Of a stretch of 64,000 nt of DNA, positions 45,122-53,824 are shown one piece after another. Under the pieces are notes generated by a model. That model did no database searches. It saw nothing but the letters and a program-made list of their open reading frames with translations, and was not told the origin of the DNA. The position numbers were made by a program, and so were the translations under genes. The DNA comes from DASSBR01 sp035688265 (GTDB lineage Bacteria > Pseudomonadota > Gammaproteobacteria > Natronospirales > DASSBR01), in NCBI GenBank assembly GCA_035688265.1, contig DASSNE010000058.1, forward strand, positions 79,994 to 143,993, given 5' to 3'. Every line of letters starts with the position of its first letter. Position 1 is the stretch's first letter.

Positions 45122-45571
45122 ATGACTTACCGGCGAATCCTGTTAGCAGTGGACGTCGCTGCCAGCGCCGACGCGGTCGGCCGGCGCGCGGCGGCACTGG
45201 CCGCGGCATTTGGCGCAACCGTCAAGCTGCTCCACGTGGTTGAATACGTGCCGATGGATCCGGGCGGCGAAGGGCTGATGCCACCGCCGGTCGACCTCGA
45301 AGACGAACTGCTGGCAGGCGGCCGCGATCGGCTGGCCGAACTTGCCGGTCGGATCGGTCTGCCCGATGCGGAACGCGAAGTCTGTGTCGGCAACATCAAG
45401 TCGGAAATCGTCCGCGCGGCGACCGAGATGTCCGCAGACCTGATCGTGATCGGCCGCCATCAGCACCACGGCCTCGCCCTGCTGTTCGGCACGACCGAGC
45501 GGTCGCTGGTCAATGCCGCGCCGTGCGACGTACTGGCGGTCAGGGTTAAAGAAGAAGAAAACGAGGACTGA
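45122..45571 (+). CDS. Universal stress protein, UspA family
   Basis: 149-residue cytoplasmic protein with a single Usp domain: YRRILLAVDVAASADAVGRRA at the N-terminus and the nucleotide-binding pattern VIGRHQHHGLALLFGTTERS near the C-terminus, followed by APCDVLAV. The Gly pattern fits an ATP-binding Usp. The acidic tail is KEEENED. ATG 45122 begins the first beta strand. The stop is followed immediately by apaH (no gap), so the two are co-expressed. It occupies the position of apaG between rsmA and apaH. Confidence 0.88.
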   Translation: MTYRRILLAVDVAASADAVGRRAAALAAAFGATVKLLHVVEYVPMDPGGEGLMPPPVDLEDELLAGGRDRLAELAGRIGLPDAEREVCVGNIKSEIVRAATEMSADLIVIGRHQHHGLALLFGTTERSLVNAAPCDVLAVRVKEEENED

Positions 45572-46396
45572 ATGGCGGTTTACGCGATCGGAGACGTGCA
45601 GGGTTGCTACGACACGCTCGCGCGACTGCTCGAACACATTCGCTTCGATCCGCAGACGGACCGGCTTTGGCTGACCGGCGACCTGGTCAATCGCGGCCCG
45701 CAGTCGCTCGAGACCCTGCGCTTCGTCATGAGCCTCGACGATGCCGCGGTCACGGTGCTGGGTAATCATGACCTGCACCTGCTGGCGGTCGCCGCCGGCT
45801 GCCAGACCAAGCGTGCGAACGACACACTCGACGACGTCCTTGCAGCCCCTGACCGCCGCGAATTGCTCGACTGGCTGCGCCACCGGCCGCTCGCGCACTA
45901 CGACGCTGCGTGCGGTTACCTGATGGTGCACGCGGGCCTGGCGCCGCAGTGGACGCGCTACGACACGCTGGTGCTGGCGGCCGAGGTCGAAGCCCGTCTG
46001 GCCGCGGCCGACTGGACCGACTTCCTCGACCGCATGTACGGCAATGAGCCGGCGCGCTGGGATCCGAAACTGTCCGGCATCGACCGGCTCCGTGCGATCG
46101 TGAACTTCCTCACGCGACTGCGCTTCTGTACGCCCGACGGCACCATGGACTTCGCGCACAAGGGCCCGCCGGGTTCGCAGCCCGCACCGCTCATGCCGTG
46201 GTTCGCCGTACCGGACCGAAAGAGCATCGACGAACGCATCATCTGCGGTCACTGGTCGGCGTTGGGCGCCGTCAGCACCCACAATGTCTTCGCACTCGAC
46301 AGCGGCTGCGTGTGGGGCGGCGCGTTGACCGCACTGCGGCTCGATGGCGATGGCGGCTGGTTCAACGTCACCTGCGAAAAGGCGTCAAATGGTTAA
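45572..46396 (+). CDS. apaH: Symmetrical bis(5'-nucleosyl)-tetraphosphatase
   Basis: Hydrolyses diadenosine tetraphosphate to two ADP; 274 residues, normal length. Metallophosphatase signatures: IGDVQGCYDTLARLL, LTGDLVNRGPQSLETLR, LGNHDLHLLAVA, LMVHAGLAPQW and CGHWSALG. It begins immediately after the stress-protein stop. ApaH controls alarmone Ap4A, including mRNA 5' capping by Np4A, so linkage with a nucleotide-binding stress protein is suggestive. Confidence 0.96.
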   Translation: MAVYAIGDVQGCYDTLARLLEHIRFDPQTDRLWLTGDLVNRGPQSLETLRFVMSLDDAAVTVLGNHDLHLLAVAAGCQTKRANDTLDDVLAAPDRRELLDWLRHRPLAHYDAACGYLMVHAGLAPQWTRYDTLVLAAEVEARLAAADWTDFLDRMYGNEPARWDPKLSGIDRLRAIVNFLTRLRFCTPDGTMDFAHKGPPGSQPAPLMPWFAVPDRKSIDERIICGHWSALGAVSTHNVFALDSGCVWGGALTALRLDGDGGWFNVTCEKASNG

Positions 46397-46447
46397 GAAA
46401 TCCGTTCCCGTTCGCCCTGCGCCTGTCGACGCAAGATCTGCCAACCC

Positions 46448-47908
46448 ATGAAGACATTCCAAAACTACATCGGCGGCAAGCAGCAACCCCCCGCCGGAGA
46501 CACCTGGCTGGACGTATTCGAGCCTGCCACCGGCGCCGTCTACGCGCGCGTCGCCGATTCCGGCGCCACTGATCTTGCTGCCGCGGTTGCCGCTGCCGAA
46601 GCGGCTTTTCCGGCCTGGTCGGCGCTGCCGGCGGCCGAGCGCGCTCGCTGGCTGAACAAGCTGGCCGACTGCATCGAGGCGCGACACGACGCGCTGGTGA
46701 GGGCGGAAAGCATTGACAACGGCAAGCCGCTGTCGCTCGCCGCTCGCGTCGATATTCCGCGCGCTGCCGCGAACCTGCACTTCTATGCCGCCGCCGCAAC
46801 CCAGTTCGCCAGCGAAAGCCACGCGATGGGCCTGGATGGAAAGGTCAGCGCGATCAACTACACGCTACGCCAGCCGCACGGCGTCGTCGGCTGCATCTCG
46901 CCCTGGAACCTGCCGCTGTACCTGTTCACGTGGAAGATCGCGCCGGCGCTCGCGGCCGGCAATTGCGTGGTCGCGAAGCCGTCTGAAATCACGCCGGCGA
47001 CGGCCGCGTTGTTCGGCCAAATCTGCGAAGAAGCCGGCCTGCCGCCCGGCGTGCTGAACATCGTTCATGGCCGCGGCGCCGGCATCGGCCAGGCGCTCGT
47101 CGAGCACCCGAAGATCAGCGCGATTTCATTTACCGGCGGCACCGTGACCGGCGCCAACATCGCGCGCACCGCCGCGCCGATGTTCAAGAAGCTCTCGCTG
47201 GAACTCGGCGGCAAGAACCCGACGCTGGTGTTCGCCGATTGCGATTTCGACGCGGCGCTGGATGGCGCGGTCAAGGCGGCGTTCTCGAACCAGGGCGAAA
47301 TCTGCCTGTGCGGCTCGCGCATCCTGATCGAAGACAGCCTGTATGAGCGCTTTCGCGACGCCTTCGTCGAACGCGCGCGGGCGCTGACAGTGGGCGACCC
47401 GCTGGAGCCGGGTGTCGACCTCGGCGCGGTCGTGTCCGAACCGCATATGAACAAGATTCTCGCCGCCATCGATACAGCGCGCGAGGAAAGCGGCCGCATC
47501 CTGACCGGCGGGGGCCGCCTGCGGCTCGACGGCCGCTGTACCGATGGCTGGTTCATCGAACCAACCGTCATCGAAGGTCTCGGCCCCGACTGCCGCACGA
47601 ATCAGGATGAAATTTTCGGCCCCGTCGTCACGCTCGCGCCGTTCAGCAGCGAAGCCGAAGCCATCGCCTGCGCCAACGGCGTTCGTTACGGTCTCGCCGC
47701 TTCGCTTTGGAGCCGCGATGTCTCGCGCTGCCATCGCGTGGCAGATCAACTCGAAGCCGGCCTGATCTGGGTCAACTGCTGGATGCTGCGCGACCTGCGC
47801 GTCCCGATGGGCGGCATGAAGCAATCCGGCGCCGGCCGCGAAGGCGGCTTCGAAGCAATGCGCTTCTTTACCGAAGCCAAAAACGTATGTATTCAATATG
47901 ACCGATAA
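46448..47908 (+). CDS. 2-aminomuconate semialdehyde dehydrogenase (ALDH family)
   Basis: NAD-dependent aldehyde dehydrogenase, 486 residues. Rossmann motif and catalytic centre are visible: SPWNLPLYLFTWK, FTGGTVTGANIA, the general base in LSLELGGKNP and catalytic Cys286 in GEICLCGSRI. The latter and the late motif EIFGPVVTLAPF match the 2-hydroxymuconic/2-aminomuconic semialdehyde branch. It is the first gene of the kynurenine operon and would oxidise 2-aminomuconate 6-semialdehyde made by the downstream decarboxylase. Family alone allows other semialdehydes; the operon decides. The next gene starts before its stop (11-bp overlap). Confidence 0.88.
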   Translation: MKTFQNYIGGKQQPPAGDTWLDVFEPATGAVYARVADSGATDLAAAVAAAEAAFPAWSALPAAERARWLNKLADCIEARHDALVRAESIDNGKPLSLAARVDIPRAAANLHFYAAAATQFASESHAMGLDGKVSAINYTLRQPHGVVGCISPWNLPLYLFTWKIAPALAAGNCVVAKPSEITPATAALFGQICEEAGLPPGVLNIVHGRGAGIGQALVEHPKISAISFTGGTVTGANIARTAAPMFKKLSLELGGKNPTLVFADCDFDAALDGAVKAAFSNQGEICLCGSRILIEDSLYERFRDAFVERARALTVGDPLEPGVDLGAVVSEPHMNKILAAIDTAREESGRILTGGGRLRLDGRCTDGWFIEPTVIEGLGPDCRTNQDEIFGPVVTLAPFSSEAEAIACANGVRYGLAASLWSRDVSRCHRVADQLEAGLIWVNCWMLRDLRVPMGGMKQSGAGREGGFEAMRFFTEAKNVCIQYDR

Positions 47909-48314
47909 ATTTCATTCGCAAAAGGCACCCGAGCCGGTCGGCCTGTACCCGCACGCCCGCCGCGTCGGCAACCTGTTGTTCCTGTCCGGCGTCGGGCCGC
48001 GGCAGCGCGGCAGCGACGACATTCCCGGCGTGACACGCGACTCCTCCGGCCACGTCATCCTGCACGACATCGAGGCCCAATGCCGCGCCGTCTTTGCAAA
48101 CGTGCGGGCGATTCTCGAAGACGCCGGATCAAGCTGGGACAAGCTCGTTGATGTCACCGTCTTCCTGACCGACATCCAGCACGACTTCGATACTTACAAT
48201 CGAGTGTACGCCGAGTACTTTCACGACAATCAGCCGTGCCGCACGACGGTCGAGGTCAACCGCCTGCCCACGCCGATCGCAATCGAGTTAAAGTGTATTG
48301 CAACAATGGAATAA
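47898..48314 (+). CDS. RidA-family 2-aminomuconate deaminase
   Basis: 138-residue RidA/YjgF-fold protein. Conserved segments: PEPVGLYPHARRVGNLLFLSG, DIEAQCRAVFANVRAILEDAG, DVTVFLTDI and PCRTTVEVNRLPTPIAIELKC, where Arg at the P-C-R-T-T-V position is the substrate-binding Arg of the family. In the kynurenine operon its likely job is hydrolytic deamination of 2-aminomuconate to 4-oxalocrotonate rather than general imine detoxification. The start overlaps the dehydrogenase gene and it ends 12 bp before the dioxygenase. Confidence 0.85.
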   Translation: MTDKFHSQKAPEPVGLYPHARRVGNLLFLSGVGPRQRGSDDIPGVTRDSSGHVILHDIEAQCRAVFANVRAILEDAGSSWDKLVDVTVFLTDIQHDFDTYNRVYAEYFHDNQPCRTTVEVNRLPTPIAIELKCIATME

Positions 48315-48326
48315 CGGAGCCGCCCG

Positions 48327-48851
48327 ATGTGGGACCTCACGCCAATCAACTTCAAGCAATGGATCGACGACCATCGCGACCTGCTGAAGCCGCCGGTCGG
48401 TAACAAGCGCATCTACACTGAAACCGGTTTCGTCGTGCAGGTGGTCGGCGGCCCGAACTCGCGCACCGACTTTCATGACGACCCGGGCGAAGAGTTTTTC
48501 TACCAGATCGAAGGCGAGATGGAACTCAAGACGATGCAGGACGGCAAGCCGGTCGACATCCCGATCCGCGCGGGCGAAATCCTGCTGATCCCGCCGCACC
48601 TGCCCCACTCGCCGCAGCGCTTCGAAAACAGCATCGGCCTCGTCGTTGAGCGACCGCGCACGCCGGATGAACAGGACGGACTGCTATGGTTCTGCGACAA
48701 CTGCCACCACAAGCTGTACGATGAATACTTCCACCTCGAAAACATCGAGACGCAGTTTCCGCCGGTGTTCGACCGATTTTATGGCAATGTCGACAATCGT
48801 ACCTGCGAGAAGTGCGGTAGCGTGATGGCGGACAGGCAGGCCGCATGCTGA
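48327..48851 (+). CDS. nbaC: 3-hydroxyanthranilate 3,4-dioxygenase
   Basis: Ring-opening Fe(II) dioxygenase that makes 2-amino-3-carboxymuconate semialdehyde, 174 residues. Cupin iron ligands lie in TDFHDDPGEEFFYQIEG (His and Glu) and PPHLPHSPQRF. The bacterial form carries a C-terminal rubredoxin-like iron site: Cys-x2-Cys in FCDNCHHKL and Cys-x2-Cys in TCEKCGSVM, both present. Overlaps the next gene by 7 bp. Substrate channelling to the decarboxylase downstream would prevent spontaneous cyclisation to quinolinate. Confidence 0.96.
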   Translation: MWDLTPINFKQWIDDHRDLLKPPVGNKRIYTETGFVVQVVGGPNSRTDFHDDPGEEFFYQIEGEMELKTMQDGKPVDIPIRAGEILLIPPHLPHSPQRFENSIGLVVERPRTPDEQDGLLWFCDNCHHKLYDEYFHLENIETQFPPVFDRFYGNVDNRTCEKCGSVMADRQAAC

Positions 48852-49855
48852 AAATCGACATCCACACCCACATCCTCCCGGAGAACTGGCCCGACCTGAA
48901 AGAACGCTACGGCTACGGGGGCTTCATCCAGCTTGAACATGACGGACCCGGCTGCGCGCGGATGATGAAAGACGGCCGCCACTTCCGCGACATCCAGGCG
49001 AACTGCTGGGATCCGGCCGTACGCATCGAAGACTGCAACCGCGACAACGTCGGCGTGCAGGTACTCTCCACCGTGCCGGTCATGTTCAGCTACTGGGCCA
49101 AAGCCGAACACACCGCCGACCTGTGCCGAATACTCAACGACCACATCGCCGGTGTGGTCGCCGACAATCCACGCCGCTTCGCGGGTCTCGGCACACTGCC
49201 CATGCAGGACCCGGAGCTGGCCGTGCGCGAAATGGAACGCTGCAGGCGTTCGTTGAACCTGGCCGGCGTCGAAATCGGCACCCACATCAACGACTGGAAC
49301 CTCGACGACTCGCGGCTGAACGAATTTTTCGCCGCCGCCGAAGATCTCGACCTCGCCGTCTTCGTTCACCCGTGGGACATGCTCGGTCGCGAGCGCATGG
49401 ACAAATACTGGCTGCCGTGGCTGGTGGGCATGCCCGCCGAAACGTGCCTCGCGATCTGCTCGATGATCTTCGGCGGCGTGTTCGAACGCCATCCGAAGCT
49501 GCGCGTCGCCTTCGCCCACGGCGGCGGCTCGTTTCCCGCCACCATCGGCCGCATCGACCACGGCTTCAAGGTCCGGCCCGACCTGTGCGCCCGCGACACC
49601 GACATCAATCCGCGCCGCTGGCTCGGCCATTTCTACGTCGACTCGCTGGTCCACGACCCGGACGTGCTGCGCTACATGATCAAACTCATCGGCGCGAACC
49701 GCATCGCGCTCGGCAGCGATTATCCGTTCGTGCTGGGCGAACATCACCCGGGCACGCTGATCGAATCGATGGACATGAGCGACACCGACCGCGCGTCGCT
49801 GCTGCATGGCGCAGCGCTCGACTGGCTGAACCTCGACCTCGCCCGTTTCCAGTGA
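48845..49855 (+). CDS. nbaD: 2-amino-3-carboxymuconate-6-semialdehyde decarboxylase (ACMSD)
   Basis: Zinc amidohydrolase-fold decarboxylase, 336 residues. Metal motif His-x-His in IDIHTHILPE, further His in VFVHPWDM and FAHGGGSFP, and the Asp in ALGSDYPFVLGE. It decarboxylates ACMS to 2-aminomuconate semialdehyde, drawing flux away from quinolinate/NAD and into catabolism. The stop overlaps the next start by 4 bp (GTGA). Confidence 0.95.
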   Translation: MLKIDIHTHILPENWPDLKERYGYGGFIQLEHDGPGCARMMKDGRHFRDIQANCWDPAVRIEDCNRDNVGVQVLSTVPVMFSYWAKAEHTADLCRILNDHIAGVVADNPRRFAGLGTLPMQDPELAVREMERCRRSLNLAGVEIGTHINDWNLDDSRLNEFFAAAEDLDLAVFVHPWDMLGRERMDKYWLPWLVGMPAETCLAICSMIFGGVFERHPKLRVAFAHGGGSFPATIGRIDHGFKVRPDLCARDTDINPRRWLGHFYVDSLVHDPDVLRYMIKLIGANRIALGSDYPFVLGEHHPGTLIESMDMSDTDRASLLHGAALDWLNLDLARFQ

Positions 49856-50637
49856 CTGGCATCACTTTCGAAGCGGCCGGCCGCCGCTACCGGGCCAATA
49901 CATCGACGGGCCGCAGCCTCGCCATCCGCCTCGACTTCGGCGGCGAACAACCCAGTTTCTTCGGCGCTCCGCCGGCACAAAAGGAAACGTTCGCCGCAGG
50001 CGGCTTCGTCGGTGACACCCGCAGCGGCGGAAGCTGCAACGTCGGTGTCTACCGGCTGAACCCTCACTGCAACGGTACGCATACCGAATGCATTGGCCAT
50101 ATCGTCGACGATGACATCACCATGGCCGATCTGGACGTACCGGCCATCATTCCGGCAACTTTGGTTACTATCGATACTAAAGGCGCGCCTGCAATAAACC
50201 TGGACCACGTACAAGATGCGCTACGACAATGGCGTGAAGAAGCATTTCATCGCGCGCTGATCATCCGCACGCTACCGAACGAAATCGGCAAACAGTCTCA
50301 ACATTACGATTCAAGCAAGCCGCCGCCGTACCTCCACGCTGCGGCGGCACGCCTGATTCGCGACGCAGATGTCGAGCATTTGCTCATAGACTTACCGTCA
50401 CTCGATGCAATGGACGACGAGGCCCTCACCGCACATGGCATCTTCTGGGGCCTGCCATCAGGCTCGCGTTCCCGCGCAAAGGCAACGCATCCGCAGGCAA
50501 CGGTAACCGAAATGATTTATGCTCCCAATGAAATCAGCGATGGCTACTATTTGCTGAATCTTCAGGTACCGGCGTTCGCGACAGATGCGGCGCCAAGCCG
50601 GCCGATGCTTCTTCCGATCGAAGCCGTAGCCTACTGA
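49852..50637 (+). CDS. Cyclase-family protein, probable kynurenine formamidase
   Basis: 261-residue protein of the metal-dependent cyclase family (PF04199 type). The metal motif reads NPHCNGTHTECIGHI, a variant of the H-x-G-T-H-x-D-x-P-x-H found in KynB: Glu replaces Asp and Ile-Gly replaces the Ala-Pro-Leu part. It is also about 50 residues longer than typical KynB. The operon otherwise lacks a formamidase, so hydrolysis of N-formylkynurenine is the best guess. GTG start with GTGA overlap of the ACMSD stop. The frame is open for a long way upstream, antisense-like within ACMSD, and that portion is not coding. Confidence 0.75.
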   Translation: MTGITFEAAGRRYRANTSTGRSLAIRLDFGGEQPSFFGAPPAQKETFAAGGFVGDTRSGGSCNVGVYRLNPHCNGTHTECIGHIVDDDITMADLDVPAIIPATLVTIDTKGAPAINLDHVQDALRQWREEAFHRALIIRTLPNEIGKQSQHYDSSKPPPYLHAAAARLIRDADVEHLLIDLPSLDAMDDEALTAHGIFWGLPSGSRSRAKATHPQATVTEMIYAPNEISDGYYLLNLQVPAFATDAAPSRPMLLPIEAVAY

Positions 50638-50659
50638 AACGAGAACGTATCGAGGCGGT

Positions 50660-50752
50660 GGGGTAGCTTCTTCCGAAAGTCTCTGAGGACATGGATGTCC
50701 GAGGGAAGCCTACATGGATGTATTCACGGCGTCCCTCGGAAGGAGCTACCCC
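50660..50752. repeat. Dispersed structured repeat, copy C
   Basis: A 93-nt hairpin with 17-bp outer arms (50660-50676 and 50736-50752, one mismatch). Inside are an alternative 8-bp stem (50699-50706 with 50732-50739), a GGACATGGATGTCC hairpin, and the core shared with copy A (from 50707; GGATGTATTCACGGCGTCCC). The outer arm sequence is unrelated to that of copy A, so pairing, not sequence, is kept. It lies in the 149-bp gap before kynU. Confidence 0.8.
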
Positions 50753-50786
50753 ATCGCCCCCGGCAACAACCCAACAGACGCATCTA

Positions 50787-52058
50787 ATGAAATACCGAAC
50801 AGACAAAAACTTCGCCATAGAACAGGACCGCGACGACCCGCTGGCCAAATACCGCCACCAGTTCCACCTGCCGCAAACCGTCGGCAGCGAACCCGACATC
50901 TACCTGTGCGGCAACTCCCTCGGTCTGCAACCCAAAACCGCCACCGCCTGGGTCGAACAGGAATTGGCCGACTGGGCCAGACTCGGCGTCAAGGGCCACG
51001 TCGAAGCGCGCCACCCATGGCTGCCCTACCACGAGCGCGTGGCCGACAAGCTCGCCGAAGTCGTCGGCGCCAATCCCGACGAAGTCGTCGCGATGAACAC
51101 CCTGTCGGTCAACCTGCACCTGATGATGGTCAGCTTCTATCGGCCGACACAAAACCGCTACAAAATTCTCATCGAACGCAGCGCGTTTCCATCCGACCGC
51201 TACGCCGTCGAATCGCAACTTCGTTTCCACGGCTTCGACCCGAACGATGCCCTGCTGGAAGTCGGCAACGAAGACGGCACCATCGAACTCGACGACATTG
51301 AAGACATCGTGACCCGCAACGCCGCAAGCCTTGCACTGATCCTGCTCCCGGGCGTCCAGTACCTCAGCGGCCAGTGCTTGCCGATGGCGGAAATCACACG
51401 GCTCGGCCACGAAGTCGACGCGCAGGTGGGCCTCGATCTCGCCCATGCCGCCGGCAACATCCCGCTCGCCCTGCACGATTGGGACGTCGACTTCGCTGTC
51501 TGGTGCCACTACAAGTACCTGAATTCGGGGCCCGGTGCCGTCGGCGGCTGCTTCGTCCACAACCGCCACGCACGCGAAGATCTGCCGCGCTTCGCCGGCT
51601 GGTGGGGCCACGACAAAAAAAGCCGCTTCGACATGGGCGACGAATTTCATCCGATTCCCGGCGCCGAAGGCTGGCAACTCAGCAACCCGCCAATATTGTC
51701 GCTCGCACCACTGGCCGCGTCGCTCGAACTGTTTGCCGCCGCCGGCATGCCCGCACTGCGCGAAAAATCGGTACGCCTCACCGGCTATCTCGAATATCTG
51801 CTGGGTGAAACGCTTGGCGGCCGCATCGGCATCACGACACCCGCCGATCCCGATGCGCGCGGCTGCCAACTCTCGCTGCGCCTCGCGCTGACGCGCGAGG
51901 CGGCGTTTGACACATTCGAAAAAATCAGCGCGGCCGGCGTCACCTGCGACTGGCGCGAACCCAATATCGTGCGCGTCGCACCGGCGCCGCTTTACAACCG
52001 CTACCAGGACGTATTCGAGTTTGTCGAGATTCTGAAGAAAGCAGTAAACGATGAGTAA
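50787..52058 (+). CDS. kynU: Kynureninase
   Basis: PLP hydrolase that releases alanine from kynurenine or 3-hydroxykynurenine to give (3-hydroxy)anthranilate; 423 residues. Family motifs: DIYLCGNSLGLQPK, MNTLSVNLHLMM, VGLDLAHAAGNIPL, and the PLP lysine Lys243 in WCHYKYLNSGPGA. The late segment GAEGWQLSNPPI is also canonical. Start at ATG 50787 although no ribosome site is obvious; an open frame upstream runs through the structured repeat. Overlaps kmo by 8 bp. Confidence 0.96.
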   Translation: MKYRTDKNFAIEQDRDDPLAKYRHQFHLPQTVGSEPDIYLCGNSLGLQPKTATAWVEQELADWARLGVKGHVEARHPWLPYHERVADKLAEVVGANPDEVVAMNTLSVNLHLMMVSFYRPTQNRYKILIERSAFPSDRYAVESQLRFHGFDPNDALLEVGNEDGTIELDDIEDIVTRNAASLALILLPGVQYLSGQCLPMAEITRLGHEVDAQVGLDLAHAAGNIPLALHDWDVDFAVWCHYKYLNSGPGAVGGCFVHNRHAREDLPRFAGWWGHDKKSRFDMGDEFHPIPGAEGWQLSNPPILSLAPLAASLELFAAAGMPALREKSVRLTGYLEYLLGETLGGRIGITTPADPDARGCQLSLRLALTREAAFDTFEKISAAGVTCDWREPNIVRVAPAPLYNRYQDVFEFVEILKKAVNDE

Positions 52059-53442
52059 CAAACCCGCAATTGTCGGTGGCGGCCTCGCCGGTTCGCTCGC
52101 CGCAATCTACCTCGCGCGCCGCGGCCATAACGTGGCCCTTTATGAACGCCGCCCCGACATCCGCAGCCACAATCTGCCTGCCGGCCGCTCGATCAACCTC
52201 GCGCTTGCCCAACGCGGCATCGCCGCGCTCGAACAAGCAGGCGTCTACGATTCGATCCGGGAACTCGCGCTGCCGATGCGTGGCCGCATGATTCACGACC
52301 GTGACGGCAACACGAACCTGCAACCCTACAGCCAGAACCCGGACGAATTCATCCACTCGATCTCACGTACCGAACTCAATCGCCGTCTGCTCGACGCCGC
52401 GGAAGCGGCCGGCGTCGAGCTGTATTTCGACCACTGCTGCACCGGCATCGACTGCGACAGCGGTACGCTGCAATTCGAACACGAACCGGAGAACCGGGTT
52501 TTCGATCGCGCACACGCGCCGATCATCGCGGCCGACGGCGCCGGTTCGATCGCCCGCCGCGCGCTGATGCAAACGACCGGCGCGGAAACCGACGAAGACA
52601 TTCTCGATCACGCCTACAAGGAACTGGCCATCGCGCCCGATCGCGACGGCGGCCATCGCATGGACCCGGCGGCGCTGCATATCTGGCCGCGCGGCGGCTA
52701 CATGCTGATTGCGCTGCCCAATCTCGACGGCAGCTTTACGGTGACGCTGTTTCTGGCGAAGGAAGGCGAACCGAGCTTCGCGACGTTAACGGACGCCGAC
52801 GCGGTCAAACGCTTTTTCAAAGCTGAATTCCCGGATGCGGCCGAGTTGATGCCGAATCTCGCCGAACTGTTCTTCGGCAACCCGACCGGCTTGCTCGGCA
52901 CCGTCTGGTGCCCGCAGTGGCATCACGACGGACGTGTGCTGCTGATCGGCGATGCGGCTCACGCCATCGTGCCGTTTCACGGCCAGGGCATGAATTGCGC
53001 GTTCGAGGATTGCCTGCTACTGGATCGAACGCTCGAACAGTGCGACGGCGATTTCTCGCGTGCCTTCGCCACATTTGCCAAAGCGCGCAAGCCGGACACG
53101 GACGCCCTCGCCGAAATGGCGCTGGAGAATTACGTTGAAATGCGCGATGCGGTGCGCGACGAAGGCTTCAAGTTGCGCACGGAGATCGGCTGGCGGCTCG
53201 AAGCGCGGCATCCGGACCGCTTCGTGCCGCGCTACTCGATGGTCATGTTTCGCAGCCTGCCGTACGCCGAAGCGTATGAGCGGGGCCGCATTCAGCAGGA
53301 GATGTTGATGCGGTTAAGCGAACGCATCGAAACCGCCGAGCAGGTAGATCTGGAATTGGCCGACCGACTTATTGAAGAACGGTTGGCGCCGTTGGCTTCG
53401 ACACCCTCACCCCAACCCTCTCCCGGAGGGAGAGGGAGTTAA
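52051..53442 (+). CDS. kmo: Kynurenine 3-monooxygenase
   Basis: FAD- and NADPH-dependent hydroxylase producing 3-hydroxykynurenine, 463 residues. The FAD fold begins IVGGGLAGSLAAIYLARRG, and the second FAD motif is LIGDAAHAIVPFHGQGMNCAFED. The signature RSINLALAQRG and the C-terminal region EIGWRLEARHPDRFVPRYSM are characteristic of KMO. Its last 13 residues (TPSPQPSPGGRGS) are the translation of a widespread palindromic repeat, so the stop has been displaced into that element. Last gene of the kynurenine operon. Confidence 0.96.
   Translation: MSNKPAIVGGGLAGSLAAIYLARRGHNVALYERRPDIRSHNLPAGRSINLALAQRGIAALEQAGVYDSIRELALPMRGRMIHDRDGNTNLQPYSQNPDEFIHSISRTELNRRLLDAAEAAGVELYFDHCCTGIDCDSGTLQFEHEPENRVFDRAHAPIIAADGAGSIARRALMQTTGAETDEDILDHAYKELAIAPDRDGGHRMDPAALHIWPRGGYMLIALPNLDGSFTVTLFLAKEGEPSFATLTDADAVKRFFKAEFPDAAELMPNLAELFFGNPTGLLGTVWCPQWHHDGRVLLIGDAAHAIVPFHGQGMNCAFEDCLLLDRTLEQCDGDFSRAFATFAKARKPDTDALAEMALENYVEMRDAVRDEGFKLRTEIGWRLEARHPDRFVPRYSMVMFRSLPYAEAYERGRIQQEMLMRLSERIETAEQVDLELADRLIEERLAPLASTPSPQPSPGGRGS
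53416..53436. terminator. Repeat palindrome at the kmo end, probable bidirectional terminator
   Basis: Perfect 9-bp hairpin (CCCTCTCCC, loop GGA, GGGAGAGGG) within the common CTCACCCCAACCCTCTCCC repeat. It lies inside the last codons of kmo and 14 bp before the stop of the convergent HiPIP gene. No T-tract follows on either side. Confidence 0.65.
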
Positions 53443-53450
53443 GAAGAAGC

Positions 53451-53744
53451 TCAGGATTTCGGCACGAAGGCGACGCAGTAACCGTTCGGATGGATCTTGC
53501 CCTGCACGACTTTGCAGGTGCCCATCGCGCCCTTCTTCGGGCCGGGAATGAACTGGATGCACTCGCTGCACTGCTTGCCGTCCTTGGGGTGATCCTGGTA
53601 CTGAACCGCCGATTTCGGCAGCTTGCTGGCCGCGCGTGCACCGCCGCCGAACATCAGCGTCGGAACGGCCGCCGCGCCGGCCGCCAGCGCCGCGCTCTTG
53701 ATGAAGGTACGCCGCGAGAATTTTTTGTCCAGGGGGTTATCCAT
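53451..53744 (-). CDS. High-potential iron-sulfur protein (HiPIP), Tat-exported
   Basis: Small periplasmic 4Fe-4S electron carrier, 97 residues. A Tat signal with twin arginine (FSRRTFIKSAAL) precedes a mature domain with four cluster cysteines: Cys59, Cys62, Cys77 and Cys90, in the order C-x2-C, GTC and GYC typical of HiPIP. ATG 53744 has AGAGGCG upstream; the longer open frame upstream has no signal. It converges with kmo. HiPIPs carry electrons from the bc1 complex to oxidases or reaction centres; which partner is used here is unknown. Confidence 0.93.
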   Translation of the reverse strand: MDNPLDKKFSRRTFIKSAALAAGAAAVPTLMFGGGARAASKLPKSAVQYQDHPKDGKQCSECIQFIPGPKKGAMGTCKVVQGKIHPNGYCVAFVPKS

Positions 53745-53824
53745 AGCATCGCCTCTCTTTGTTCCGTACCATGGGAACGTGTTGTTGCCGATGCCGCCAT
53801 TATACAAGATACAAGGATAGCGTG

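Noticed and set aside
49123..49851. Open frame continuous with the cyclase-family gene
   Set aside because: Arginine-rich alternative frame of the ACMSD gene; the real start is the GTG at 49852 overlapping the ACMSD stop.
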